Made by a program: the position numbers and the translations under genes. Under the pieces are notes generated by a model. It was not told the DNA's origin and made no database searches. It saw only the letters and a program-made list of their open reading frames with translations. Below, one piece after another: positions 53,463 to 61,895 of a DNA stretch of 64,000 nt. Numbering within the stretch: position 1 is the first letter of the stretch; each line of letters begins with the position of its first letter. This stretch comes from Streptomyces cyaneus (GTDB lineage Bacteria; Actinomycetota; Actinomycetes; Streptomycetales; Streptomycetaceae): assembly GCF_004028635.1 (NCBI RefSeq), contig NZ_RQJW01000010.1, forward strand, positions 124,001-188,000, in the 5' to 3' direction.

Positions 53463-54206
53463 ATGGAGCAGTCAGGCACTTCGGCCCTCTTGCAGGGTGC
53501 GGTGCAGGACCTTGCGTCGGACGTGGTCTCCGCCCTCCGGGGTGGAGACCACGTGCGCATGTCCGGCACGGGGGCGATGGACGACCTCGAGGGCAGCTTC
53601 GCCCTCGCGGCAGTACGCGTGTTGGGAGCAGACCTGCTGCTGCCGCACGTACTCTTTCCGACTCCGCCCGCCCCGGAGGCACTTGCCGTGTTCCGCAGGA
53701 CGGTGGAGGCCTTCCCGCCGCGCGCCGACGCGGCACCCACCGTCAAGTGGAGCCACTGGGCGATGAGTCGGACCCTGATGCGGCTCGACACATCCCCGGT
53801 CGACACATCCCCGGTGGACACATCCCCGGTCGGCGCACCTGCCGGGAACCCGACCGCGGAACCGGACGTCGCCGGCTGGCTCGACGAGGCGACGTGGCAG
53901 GTGCTGACGCACCAACTCGCGGTTCTGGCCCCGCTCGCGGTGCTCGGTGAGGACTGTGCGGTGGCCCGCGCCGCCCAGCGCCGCCCGGTCGACGTGGCCC
54001 GGGGCTTCGTACGGGCCGTGCGCCGCAGGGACTGGCAGCAGGCGGCCGGGGCGGGACGCTGGCTGACCCTGCTCGACGGGGTCCCGGAGACGCTCGGCCT
54101 CGAGGCGGGGCTGGACTTCGTGGAACTGATGGGCGGCAGCGACCCCCGGGTGGCCCTGCAGGTCCAGGCGGCACGGGTCATGCGGGCGGCCGGAGCGCTC
54201 GTATGA
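53463..54206 (+). CDS. Unknown 247-residue cassette protein
   Basis: I do not recognise this family. The ATG has GGGAG seven bases upstream. The protein is mostly helical, soluble and Ala/Leu-rich, with an N-terminal part (LLQGAVQDLASDVVSALRGG), a repeat linker DTSPVDTSPVDTSPV near residues 109-123, and a C-terminal part (AGWLDEATWQVLTHQLAVLA; RRDWQQAAGAGRWLTLLDG; GLEAGLDFVELMGG). No signal peptide or membrane segment. Its stop overlaps the next start (ATGA), so it is made together with the DUF6895-like proteins. Confidence 0.72.
   Translation: MEQSGTSALLQGAVQDLASDVVSALRGGDHVRMSGTGAMDDLEGSFALAAVRVLGADLLLPHVLFPTPPAPEALAVFRRTVEAFPPRADAAPTVKWSHWAMSRTLMRLDTSPVDTSPVDTSPVGAPAGNPTAEPDVAGWLDEATWQVLTHQLAVLAPLAVLGEDCAVARAAQRRPVDVARGFVRAVRRRDWQQAAGAGRWLTLLDGVPETLGLEAGLDFVELMGGSDPRVALQVQAARVMRAAGALV
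53787..53831. repeat. Three 15-bp coding repeats
   Basis: GACACATCCCCGGTC occurs three times in tandem (one base change), coding for DTSPV x3 in the 247-residue protein. All units keep the frame. Confidence 0.9.
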
Positions 54207-55297
54207 CCGCCCTGGGTGCCAGGGAGATCCGAGCGGGCGAGATCCGCGTCGGCGAGATCCGCGAGGTGGGAGCCGCCGCGTTCGCCTGGCTGTCCGCGCA
54301 CCGGGGCGACTTCGCGTTGGGCGAGGACGCGCTCACCGCGGACGGCCATGTGGACGCCACCTGGAAGCCGCTCGGGGAACTGGCCCAGACATGTGCGAGC
54401 GTACGTTCGCACACCACGCCGTCGGACCCGCTGCACGCGTGCGCCGCTGACCTGTTGCGGTTCGCCTGGCAGCAGACCGGCCGGGGCGAGCTCTTCCTGC
54501 GGCTCCAGCAGTCGGAGCCCTTCGCGACGTACCCCCTGGAGATCTACTCCGTCTTCGCCTCGGCCGGGCTGCGGCATCCCGGATACGAGGCCGCCGCCGC
54601 CACGACGGCCCGCACCCGGGGCTGGCGGCTCACCGAGCAGGACCCGACCCGCCGGCTCGGCGTCCTGAAAGCCGAGCGGCGCAGCGGCATCCGACGCCCG
54701 GAGCTGGACGCGGAGGTGCTGCGGCGCACCTGGCTGGGCGGGCTGCCGGAACCCTGGACGTTCGAGCGCTCCTCGGGTTACGCGCTCACCCACGTCGTCT
54801 TCCACCTCACCGACTGGGGCCGCACCCCCGCGGGCGTCCCCGCGGACTTGGCCGCCTACCTGGCCCACTGGTTGCCGCCCTGGCTCGACACCTGCCTGGA
54901 CGCCGGGATGTGGGACCTCGGCTGCGAGTTGCTTGTCGTGGCGGCGAGCCTGCCGTGCCCGCCCGACCACACCACCCTTCAGCACGCCTGGACCCGGATC
55001 GCACGGGCACAGCACGACTCCGGCGCGCTTCCGCAGCAGGCCCCGGACCCGGCCTCTCGGGGAGAAGCGGGAGCAGACTCCCGGGACGACGCCGCAACAG
55101 ACTCCCGGGACGACGCCGGAGCGGACCCGGAGCCGGACTTCCTCCAGTGCTACCACTCCACCCTGATGGCGGCCTTCGCGGCGGCACAGACCGTCAAGTA
55201 CCTCACCGGCGAAGGCCACGAGGACGGTGCCGAAGACCGAGCGGCGTACGTGGGTGGCACGCAGAACCGGTACAGGGGACAAGGAGTGCCCGGATGA
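54203..55297 (+). CDS. DUF6895-like protein (first paralogue)
   Basis: 364 residues. It aligns by eye with the next gene: 'AFAWLSAHRGDF', 'WKPLGELAQTC', 'QDPTRRLGVLKAERRSGI', 'LRRTWLGGLPEPWT', 'THVVFHLTDWG', and a late 'RIARAQHDSGALP'. I believe this is the family called DUF6895. It is all-helical, and the QxxxGxxP-like end of the repeats recalls alpha/alpha-toroid enzymes. No catalytic residues are established; the His of VFHLTDWG is conserved between the two. Two in-frame tandem repeats lie in it (GEIR units near the start, DSRDDA units near 295). Coupled by ATGA on both sides. Confidence 0.72.
   Translation: MTALGAREIRAGEIRVGEIREVGAAAFAWLSAHRGDFALGEDALTADGHVDATWKPLGELAQTCASVRSHTTPSDPLHACAADLLRFAWQQTGRGELFLRLQQSEPFATYPLEIYSVFASAGLRHPGYEAAAATTARTRGWRLTEQDPTRRLGVLKAERRSGIRRPELDAEVLRRTWLGGLPEPWTFERSSGYALTHVVFHLTDWGRTPAGVPADLAAYLAHWLPPWLDTCLDAGMWDLGCELLVVAASLPCPPDHTTLQHAWTRIARAQHDSGALPQQAPDPASRGEAGADSRDDAATDSRDDAGADPEPDFLQCYHSTLMAAFAAAQTVKYLTGEGHEDGAEDRAAYVGGTQNRYRGQGVPG
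54224..54268. repeat. Three 15-bp coding repeats
   Basis: GAGATCCGNGYSGGC-type units in tandem code for EIRAG-EIRVG-EIREV near the N-terminus of the first DUF6895-like protein. The frame is kept. Confidence 0.85.
55076..55123. repeat. Two 24-bp coding repeats
   Basis: Two copies of a 24-base unit starting GACTCCCGGGACGACGCC, with changes only near the end, code for DSRDDAAT-DSRDDAGA in the first DUF6895-like protein. The paralogue has no such insert. Confidence 0.88.
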
Positions 55298-56214
55298 CCG
55301 ACACCCGTCTGATGCACACCGTCGGCGTCCGCGCCCTGGAGTGGCTGTGGGCCCATCGCGACGGTTTCCGCCTGGAGCCCGACGTCGATCCGGAAGTGGG
55401 CTTCCTGGAGCGCTTCAAACCGGTCGGCGAACTGGCCCTGATCTGCCGGGTGTTGTTCCGCGAGGGCGTGGCCGGATCGAGACAGGCCGAACTGGCGCGC
55501 AAGCTCCTCGACCACACCTGGCGGCACACGCTGGACGGCGGTCGCATGCTGGTGCGCGGCCAGCGCATCGAACCGCTGTCGCCCATCCCGTTCGAGGTGT
55601 ACCTCCCGTACAAGGAACTCGGGTACAGCGAGCCCGAGGTGGAGCGCGCCACCGTCCTCTACCACCGGCTGGAAAGCTGGGCGGCCCTGGAACTGGACCC
55701 GACCCGGCGCCTCGGACTCTCCGCGTTCCAGCGCCGCTTCGGCCTCACGCCCCGCATGCCCGAGGCGGACATCGTCGGCTCCACCTGGCTGGCCCGCACC
55801 CCCGAACCCTGGACGGTCAGCGGGCACATCGCCTACGACGTCACCCACACGGTGTTCCACCTCACCGACTGGGGAGAGCACCCCGACGGCCTGCCGCCGG
55901 ACATCGTCGACTACCTCGCCATGTGGCTGCCGGTCTGGATCGACGACTGGCTGGACCTCGAGCGCTGGGACCTGCTCGGCGAACTCCTCGTCGTCGACGC
56001 CTGCCTGCCGCGCCCCACCCTGGACGAGCGGGCCTGGGAGGGGTTCGCCGCCGCGCAGCAGCCCGACGGCGCCATGCCCGCCATGCGGACGATGCCGGAG
56101 GGCGAACCGGACGAGGTGTTCGACATGGTCTACCACCCGACGCTGGTCGCCGCCTTCGCCTCGGTGCTGGCCACCTCCCGCGCCCTCACCGAGCTGACAC
56201 ACGCCACCTCATGA
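55294..56214 (+). CDS. DUF6895-like protein (second paralogue)
   Basis: 306 residues; AAGGAG seven bases before the ATG, which also overlaps the previous stop. Shares with the first paralogue the blocks 'EWLWAHRDGF', 'FKPVGELALIC', 'LDPTRRLGLSAFQRRFGL', 'STWLARTPEPWT', 'THTVFHLTDWG' and 'GFAAAQQPDGAMP'. It is shorter because it lacks the repeat inserts. No signal peptide or membrane helix. Two adjacent paralogues suggest a heterodimer or two-step action on one substrate. Function unknown. Confidence 0.75.
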   Translation: MTDTRLMHTVGVRALEWLWAHRDGFRLEPDVDPEVGFLERFKPVGELALICRVLFREGVAGSRQAELARKLLDHTWRHTLDGGRMLVRGQRIEPLSPIPFEVYLPYKELGYSEPEVERATVLYHRLESWAALELDPTRRLGLSAFQRRFGLTPRMPEADIVGSTWLARTPEPWTVSGHIAYDVTHTVFHLTDWGEHPDGLPPDIVDYLAMWLPVWIDDWLDLERWDLLGELLVVDACLPRPTLDERAWEGFAAAQQPDGAMPAMRTMPEGEPDEVFDMVYHPTLVAAFASVLATSRALTELTHATS

Positions 56215-57326
56215 CCGGCCCGGCCACGCCCTGGCCGGGCGCCGAGGACGACACGGACCACTCCCGTGCGGGCGCGCTTCTCGGCACCGACGGCACGTGG
56301 CGGGAGCGGTTGGAGAGCGCCGTCGGCGCCGTCGACGCGCCCGACGTCGTCTTCGCCGTGTCCCGGTCCGGCCGCCGCATCCTGCACTGCGGTGGCACCG
56401 CACCGCCCCCACCGGTCCCGCGGCAGGACCTGCGCTATGAGATCGGTTCGGCCTCAAAGGCGTTCACCGGCCTGCTGCTTGCCCAGCTCATCCAGCGCGG
56501 CCTGCTGACCGGGGGCGAGCCGGCCGCCGCCTGCCTGGACCCGGGCCGGCGGACGGACGCGGACCCGGTGACGCTGGCTCACCTCATCACGCACACCGCG
56601 GCGCTGCCCGCCCTGCCGGCCGACTTCTACCCGCGGGCGCTGCCCGCCTGGCGTACCAACCCCTACGGTCGCTATCCGTCCGAGCGCGTGACGGAGGCCT
56701 TCCTGTGCCACCGCCCCCGGCACCGGCCCGGCACCCGGTGGCACTACTCCAACTTCGGCGTCGCCGTGCTCGGCCACGCCGTCGCCGCGGCGACCGGCAC
56801 GGCGTGGGAGGAACTGCTCGGCGCACACGTGCTGCGTCCGCTCGGCCTGAGCGGCACCGCTCTGCGGGCGGAGGAGGCGGAGGGGGCGCATGAGGCGGAG
56901 CGGGCGCAGGATTCGAAGACCGACGCCGTCGGGCACGGCAAGGACGGCCGTACCCCCACCCTCGCCTTCGACGCGGGCGGCTTCCAGGCGGCGGGCGCCG
57001 TCCGCGCCACCCCGCACGACCTGCTGACGTTCCTCGAAGCGCACCTCGACCCGGCCGGGTCCCCGGCGGCCGACGCCCTGCGGGCAGTGCGCACGCCCGT
57101 GCTCCGACGCGGCCCGGGACACCGGCACGTGCACACGATGGCGTGGTTCCGGCACCCCACGAACGACGGACCGATGTACTTCCACAGCGGGGCGACCCTC
57201 GGCCAGCAGGCCTTCCTGGGCTTCCGGCCCGACACGGGCACCGCCCTGGTCGCCCTGTGCACCCGCCGCTTCCGCGCCCGCGACTCCTTCATCGCCACCG
57301 CGTACGCGCTCCTCGCGGAGGAGTAG
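56211..57326 (+). CDS. Serine hydrolase (beta-lactamase/class C-like), cytoplasmic
   Basis: 371 residues. The penicillin-binding-fold motifs are intact: Ser80-x-x-Lys83 (GSASK), Tyr179-Ser-Asn181 (HYSNFG) and His325-Ser-Gly327 (FHSGATLG). This class includes peptidases, esterases, amidases and transesterases. It has no signal peptide or lipobox, so unlike true beta-lactamases it should act inside the cell, probably on the product or intermediate of the coupled DUF6895-like proteins. ATGA coupling to the previous gene. Confidence 0.85.
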   Translation: MTGPATPWPGAEDDTDHSRAGALLGTDGTWRERLESAVGAVDAPDVVFAVSRSGRRILHCGGTAPPPPVPRQDLRYEIGSASKAFTGLLLAQLIQRGLLTGGEPAAACLDPGRRTDADPVTLAHLITHTAALPALPADFYPRALPAWRTNPYGRYPSERVTEAFLCHRPRHRPGTRWHYSNFGVAVLGHAVAAATGTAWEELLGAHVLRPLGLSGTALRAEEAEGAHEAERAQDSKTDAVGHGKDGRTPTLAFDAGGFQAAGAVRATPHDLLTFLEAHLDPAGSPAADALRAVRTPVLRRGPGHRHVHTMAWFRHPTNDGPMYFHSGATLGQQAFLGFRPDTGTALVALCTRRFRARDSFIATAYALLAEE

Positions 57327-57341
57327 TCCCCGCAAAAACGG

Positions 57342-57368
57342 CCGGTGCGGAGCCGAGCCCCGCACCGG
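57342..57368. terminator. Bidirectional hairpin terminator
   Basis: CCGGTGCGG, a 9-base loop and CCGCACCGG form a perfect 9-bp stem between the convergent serine hydrolase and protease genes. An A-run precedes it, so it ends with U's for the protease transcript. Confidence 0.8.
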
Positions 57369-57399
57369 AAGAGTCCTACGAACCTACGACGTACGACTC

Positions 57400-58764
57400 C
57401 TACAACCGCTGCCACAGGGCCGGTGTGGAGCTCGGCGCCCATGCGCCCTGCGCCTGGTGGGTCTGCACGCACTGGTAGCGCACGCCCGCGTGGGTCACCG
57501 TCGTGCCGGCCTCGTAGACGCGGCCCGCGGCCCAGGTCTCCGCTGCGTCGTTGTCCTCCGGCGCGGGGGTGCCGGCCTGGCCGGATGCGGTCTTCAGGAC
57601 GAGGCCGAAGTCGCTGAGGATCGGGTTGATCGGCTGGTAGAAGGTGGTCCCGCCGTCCGTGCAGTCACCCGAGCCACCCGAGGTCACGCCCTGTGCCTGA
57701 GAGCCCGAGATGTACGGGCCGCCGGAGTCGCCCGGCTCGGCGCACACGGTCGTCTCGGTCACGCCGTCCACGGTGCCCTGCGAGTAGCTGACGCTCGTGT
57801 CGTGCTGCTCGATGGTGCCGCAGTGCCATCCGGTGGTGGAGCCGGAGCGGCAGATCGACGCCCCGACGAGCGCCTGGACCGAGCCGGTGACCTGTGTCCG
57901 TTGGCCGTCCTCACCCTCCACGTCGGCCGTGGCGGCCCAGCCGCTGTTGACGCCGACCCAGGACATGTCCTTGCCGGGGAACGTGGAGGCCTGGAACGTG
58001 CCCTGTTCGGCCATGTTGGAGCCCGCGGTCGTGTCGCCCTTGCTTCCGCAGTGGCCCGCCGAGGCGAAGCCCTGCTGCTGGTCCTTGGTGACGGAGAACC
58101 CGATAGAACAGCGGGCGGTGCCCTCGATGTAGTAGGCGTCACCGCCGATGAGGTCCACCAGCAGCCGTGGCCGTTGCGCCGACAAGCGGACGCCGACGTC
58201 CTTGCTCTGGACGCCGGCGGCCTTGATGAAGGCGGCCGCGGCCGACCGCTTGGTCGCCTGGACGACGACCCGGTTCGTCGGTACGTCCACGTACCAGACG
58301 GGTGTGTCGCGCGTCTTGACCCGGATGGCGGCCGTGTCCAGCTTCTTCTTGACGGCCCGCAGTTCGCTCAACGGACGCTTGACGACCGCGGCCTTCGCGC
58401 CCTGGGCCTTGATGGCGGACACGTCGGCGGCGTGCGTGGTCGCGACGGTGAGCTCGGCGGAGGTCGCCCCCCGCAGCCAGGCGCCCGCGAAGTGCTCGCC
58501 CAGGGCGTTGCGGAGGCGACCCGCACGGACGCCCGCCTCCGCCTCGTTGACCAGCCGCTCGGCCGCCTGACCGGGCTTCAGCTTCAGGTCACGCTCCAGG
58601 GCACGCAGCACCGCCGCCGGTGGCCGGTCGGCACCGACCGTCTGTGCGGCGCTGGACGCGGGCGGCGGCTCGGCCGCGGCGGCCGAGGTGACCCCGGCGA
58701 GGACGAGAGCGCCCAGAGCGGTGAGGGCGACGCGGCGGCCGGCCGCGGTATGTCTGCCGAGCAT
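57400..58764 (-). CDS. Streptogrisin-type secreted serine protease with C-terminal carbohydrate-binding domain
   Basis: 454 residues; ATG 58764 has GGAGG eight bases upstream. A signal peptide (to about residue 31) and an inhibitory pro-region (to about 202) precede the S1 chymotrypsin-like domain with His238 (SAGHCG), Asp266 (KDMSWV) and Ser347 (GDSGGP), and paired cysteines. A linker follows from about 395. The last 46 residues (TWAAGRVYEAGTTVTHAGVR onward, ending ALWQRL) are a CBM5/12-like chitin-binding domain, as in streptogrisin C. It is a self-processing extracellular protease directed to chitin-rich material. Confidence 0.93.
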   Translation of the reverse strand: MLGRHTAAGRRVALTALGALVLAGVTSAAAAEPPPASSAAQTVGADRPPAAVLRALERDLKLKPGQAAERLVNEAEAGVRAGRLRNALGEHFAGAWLRGATSAELTVATTHAADVSAIKAQGAKAAVVKRPLSELRAVKKKLDTAAIRVKTRDTPVWYVDVPTNRVVVQATKRSAAAAFIKAAGVQSKDVGVRLSAQRPRLLVDLIGGDAYYIEGTARCSIGFSVTKDQQQGFASAGHCGSKGDTTAGSNMAEQGTFQASTFPGKDMSWVGVNSGWAATADVEGEDGQRTQVTGSVQALVGASICRSGSTTGWHCGTIEQHDTSVSYSQGTVDGVTETTVCAEPGDSGGPYISGSQAQGVTSGGSGDCTDGGTTFYQPINPILSDFGLVLKTASGQAGTPAPEDNDAAETWAAGRVYEAGTTVTHAGVRYQCVQTHQAQGAWAPSSTPALWQRL

Positions 58765-58933
58765 GCGATGTACCTCCATCGAGTACGAGTGGGATGTCGA
58801 CCAGCTCAAGGCCTTGACGGAAAGGCATGCACCGATGCCGCAAGAGATGTTTTTTCGCGCTTTGGGGGACTCCCGGTGGTGCCATGTGCACCACTGCTGC
58901 CACAGCCGGTCGGGTGCGGCACATCAAACTTTC

Positions 58934-58959
58934 ATCATTCGTTTTCTTGAATCATTCGT
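58934..58959. promoter_or_regulatory. Direct repeat ATCATTCGT upstream of furA
   Basis: ATCATTCGT occurs at 58934-58942 and 58951-58959, 17 bases apart, in an AT-rich stretch 25-50 bases before the furA ATG. FurA-type repressors autoregulate furA-katG operons in Streptomyces, so this is a candidate operator; binding is inferred. Confidence 0.5.
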
Positions 58960-58983
58960 GTTTAGCGCGGTAGGTTGTCTCCC

Positions 58984-59433
58984 ATGACCGCATCCCAGAC
59001 CCCGACCCCCGCCGAGGAGCTGCGCGGTGCCGGCCTGCGGGTGACCGCCGCGCGTGTCGCGCTGCTGGAGGCCGTCCGGGCCGGTGACCACCTCGGTGTC
59101 GAGGCCATCGCCTCCGGGGTGCGTGATCGCGTGGGCCACGTCTCCCTGCAGGCCGTGTACGAGGGCCTCCACGCACTCACCGCGGCGGGACTCATACGCC
59201 GTATCGAGCCGGCCGGCAGCCCGGCCCGGTTCGAGGGGCGTATCGGCGACAACCACCACCACATCGTGTGCCGGTCGTGCGGTGTCGTCGCCGACGTCGA
59301 CTGCGAGGTCGGCGAGGCGCCCTGTCTGACCGCGTCCGACGACCACGGCTTCGCCATCGACGAGGCCGAGGTCATCTACTGGGGCCTGTGCCCCGACTGT
59401 TCCACCGCCAGCAGTGCACCCCGAGCACTGTGA
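58984..59433 (+). CDS. furA: Fur family redox-sensing repressor (FurA type)
   Basis: 149 residues. The winged-helix part is LRVTAARVALLEAVRAGDHL to GHVSLQAVYEGLHALTAAGL, and the metal-binding part has HHH at 91-93 and two CxxC pairs (96-99 CRSC, 136-139 CPDC). FurA-type proteins use the cysteines to sense peroxide and control the neighbouring catalase-peroxidase gene. katG starts 24 bases downstream in the same direction. The ATG is chosen by conservation; a TTG nine bases earlier is in frame and the ribosome-binding site is weak. Confidence 0.92.
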   Translation: MTASQTPTPAEELRGAGLRVTAARVALLEAVRAGDHLGVEAIASGVRDRVGHVSLQAVYEGLHALTAAGLIRRIEPAGSPARFEGRIGDNHHHIVCRSCGVVADVDCEVGEAPCLTASDDHGFAIDEAEVIYWGLCPDCSTASSAPRAL

Positions 59434-59457
59434 TCCACCTAGTTCGGAAGGTTTCCC

Positions 59458-61671
59458 ATGGCTGAGAACCCCGATGCGATCGTTACTGACGCGAAGACGG
59501 AGGGCACCGGTGGCTGCCCCGTCGCGCACGATCGCGCCCCCCACCCGACGCAGGGCGGCGGCAACCGTCAGTGGTGGCCGGAGCGGCTCAACCTGAAGAT
59601 CCTCGCCAAGGACCCTGTCGTCGCGAACCCGCTCGGCGGGGAGTTCGACTACGCCGAGGCGTTCCAGGCCCTTGACCTTGCGGCCGTGAAACAGGACATC
59701 GCCGAGGTGCTGACCACCTCGCAGGACTGGTGGCCCGCCGACTTCGGCAACTACGGCCCGCTGATGATCCGTATGGCCTGGCACAGCGCCGGCACCTACC
59801 GCATCAGCGACGGCCGCGGCGGTGGCGGCCGTGGTCAGCAGCGCTTCGCGCCGCTGAACAGCTGGCCGGACAACGGCAACCTCGACAAGGCCCGTCGTCT
59901 GCTGTGGCCGGTCAAGAAGAAGTACGGCCAGTCCATCTCCTGGGCCGACCTCATGATCCTCACGGGCAACGTCGCGCTGGAGCAGATGGGCTTCGAGACC
60001 TTCGGCTTCGGCGGCGGCCGCGCCGACGTCTGGGAGGCCGACGAGGACGTCTACTGGGGTCCCGAGACCACCTGGCTCGACGACCAGCGCTACACCGGCG
60101 ACCGCGAGCTGGAGAACCCGCTCGGCGCCGTCCAGATGGGCCTGATCTACGTCAACCCGGAGGGCCCCAACGGCAACCCGGACCCGCTGGCCGCGGCCCG
60201 CGACATCCGTGAGACGTTCCGCCGCATGGCGATGAACGACGAGGAGACCGTCGCCCTCATCGCCGGTGGTCACACCTTCGGCAAGACCCACGGCGCCGGC
60301 CCGGCCGACCACGTGGGCAACGACCCCGAGGCCGCCTCCATGGAGGAGCAGGGCCTGGGCTGGAAGTCCACCTACGGCACCGGCAAGGGCGGCGACGCCA
60401 TCACCTCCGGTCTCGAGGTCACCTGGACCACCAAGCCCACCCAGTGGAGCAACGACTTCTTCGACATCCTCTTCGGCTACGAGTGGGAGCTCACGCAGAG
60501 CCCCGCCGGCGCCAACCAGTGGGTGGCCAAGGACTCCGAGGAGATCATCCCGGACGCGCACGACTCGTCGAAGAAGCGCCGTCCGACGATGCTCACCACC
60601 GACCTCTCGCTGCGCTTCGACCCGATCTACGGTGAGATCTCGAAGCGCTTCCACGAGAACCCGGACCAGTTCGCGGACGCCTTCGCCCGCGCCTGGTACA
60701 AGCTGACCCACCGTGACATGGGCCCGAAGTCCCTGTACCTCGGCCCGGAGGTCCCGGCGGAGACCCTGCTGTGGCAGGACCCGCTGCCGCAGGCCGAGGG
60801 CGAGGTCATCGACGCCGCCGATGTCGCGGCCCTGAAGGCCAAGCTCCTCGAGTCGGGCCTCACGGTCTCGCAGCTGGTCTCCACCGCGTGGGCGTCGGCC
60901 TCGACGTTCCGCGGCAGCGACAAGCGCGGCGGTGCCAACGGCGCCCGTATCCGCCTGGAGCCGCAGCGCGGCTGGGAGGTCAACGACCCGGACGAGCTCG
61001 CCCAGGTCCTGCGCGTCCTCGAGGGCGTCCAGGCCGAGTTCAACTCCGGTGCGAAGAAGGTCTCCCTGGCCGACCTGATCGTCCTCGGCGGTGCCGTCGG
61101 CGTCGAGAAGGCCGCCAAGGACGCCGGCGTCGACGTGGAGGTCCCCTTCACGCCGGGCCGTGTGGACGCGACCGAGGAGCACACCGACGCGGAGTCCTTC
61201 GCCGCGCTGGAGCCGACCTCGGACGGCTTCCGCAACTACCTCGGCAAGGGCAACCGCCTGCCGGCCGAGTACCTGCTGCTCGACCGCGCCAACCTGCTCA
61301 CCCTGAGCGCCCCCGAGCTGACCGTCCTCGTCGGCGGCCTGCGCGTCCTCGGCGCCAACCAGGGCGGCTCGACGCACGGCGTCTTCACCGACACCCCGGG
61401 CAAGCTGACCAACGACTTCTTCGTCAACCTGCTCGACCTGGGCACGACGTGGAAGTCGACCTCCGCGGACCAGACGGTCTTCGAGGGCCGTGACGCCTCG
61501 GGCGAGGTCAAGTGGACCGGCACCCGTGCCGACCTCGTCTTCGGCTCGAACTCCGAGCTACGCGCGCTCGCGGAGGTCTACGCGAGCGACGACGCGAAGG
61601 AGAAGTTCGTGAACGACTTCGTCGCGGCATGGGTCAAGGTCTCCAACCTGGACCGGTTCGACCTCGTCTGA
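59458..61671 (+). CDS. katG: Catalase-peroxidase
   Basis: 737 residues, normal length, with the duplicated two-domain layout. Haem-site residues are all present: distal Arg105, Trp108 and His109 (MIRMAWHSAG) and proximal His272 (GGHTFGKTHG). The Met-Tyr-Trp adduct partners are Trp108, Tyr231 and Met257. The enzyme removes hydrogen peroxide by catalase and peroxidase reactions. GGAAGG about 7 bases before the ATG. Co-transcribed with furA and followed by a strong terminator. Streptomyces homologues are called CpeB. Confidence 0.97.
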   Translation: MAENPDAIVTDAKTEGTGGCPVAHDRAPHPTQGGGNRQWWPERLNLKILAKDPVVANPLGGEFDYAEAFQALDLAAVKQDIAEVLTTSQDWWPADFGNYGPLMIRMAWHSAGTYRISDGRGGGGRGQQRFAPLNSWPDNGNLDKARRLLWPVKKKYGQSISWADLMILTGNVALEQMGFETFGFGGGRADVWEADEDVYWGPETTWLDDQRYTGDRELENPLGAVQMGLIYVNPEGPNGNPDPLAAARDIRETFRRMAMNDEETVALIAGGHTFGKTHGAGPADHVGNDPEAASMEEQGLGWKSTYGTGKGGDAITSGLEVTWTTKPTQWSNDFFDILFGYEWELTQSPAGANQWVAKDSEEIIPDAHDSSKKRRPTMLTTDLSLRFDPIYGEISKRFHENPDQFADAFARAWYKLTHRDMGPKSLYLGPEVPAETLLWQDPLPQAEGEVIDAADVAALKAKLLESGLTVSQLVSTAWASASTFRGSDKRGGANGARIRLEPQRGWEVNDPDELAQVLRVLEGVQAEFNSGAKKVSLADLIVLGGAVGVEKAAKDAGVDVEVPFTPGRVDATEEHTDAESFAALEPTSDGFRNYLGKGNRLPAEYLLLDRANLLTLSAPELTVLVGGLRVLGANQGGSTHGVFTDTPGKLTNDFFVNLLDLGTTWKSTSADQTVFEGRDASGEVKWTGTRADLVFGSNSELRALAEVYASDDAKEKFVNDFVAAWVKVSNLDRFDLV

Positions 61672-61685
61672 TCCGTTCCGAGCAT

Positions 61686-61723
61686 GACGTCCAGGCCGGC
61701 CCGCACGGGTCGGCCTGGACGTC
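61686..61723. terminator. Terminator of furA-katG
   Basis: GACGTCCAGGCCG and its exact complement form a 13-bp stem around a 12-base loop, 15 bases after the katG stop. A short T-run follows. Confidence 0.9.
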
Positions 61724-61782
61724 GTCGTTTGCGCGCAGGTGCCTCACACGACGCACCTTTCACAGAACGCACACCGAGCTCC

Positions 61783-61810
61783 ATTAACTCTTTAAGTTTC
61801 AAACGATAGG
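61783..61810. promoter_or_regulatory. AT-rich promoter/operator candidate
   Basis: TTAACTCTTTAAGTTTCAAACGATAGGC contains the palindrome GTTTCAAAC, written here only to mark an AT-rich block about 90 bases before the oxidoreductase start. Such sequences are typical of MarR-type sites, but no MarR gene lies in the window. Confidence 0.35.
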
Positions 61811-61895
61811 CTCGCCGACAGGGGAGTGGCCTACGGCAGCCCACCCGCCGCGCCACTCACTCCTTCTCTCCCCCCACCAGCACAGGAGATTCGGC

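Noticed and set aside
58924..61377. 817-codon minus-strand frame opposite katG
   Set aside because: Composition (Val/Gly/Asp/Arg) is typical of antisense frames; katG on the plus strand is complete and conserved.
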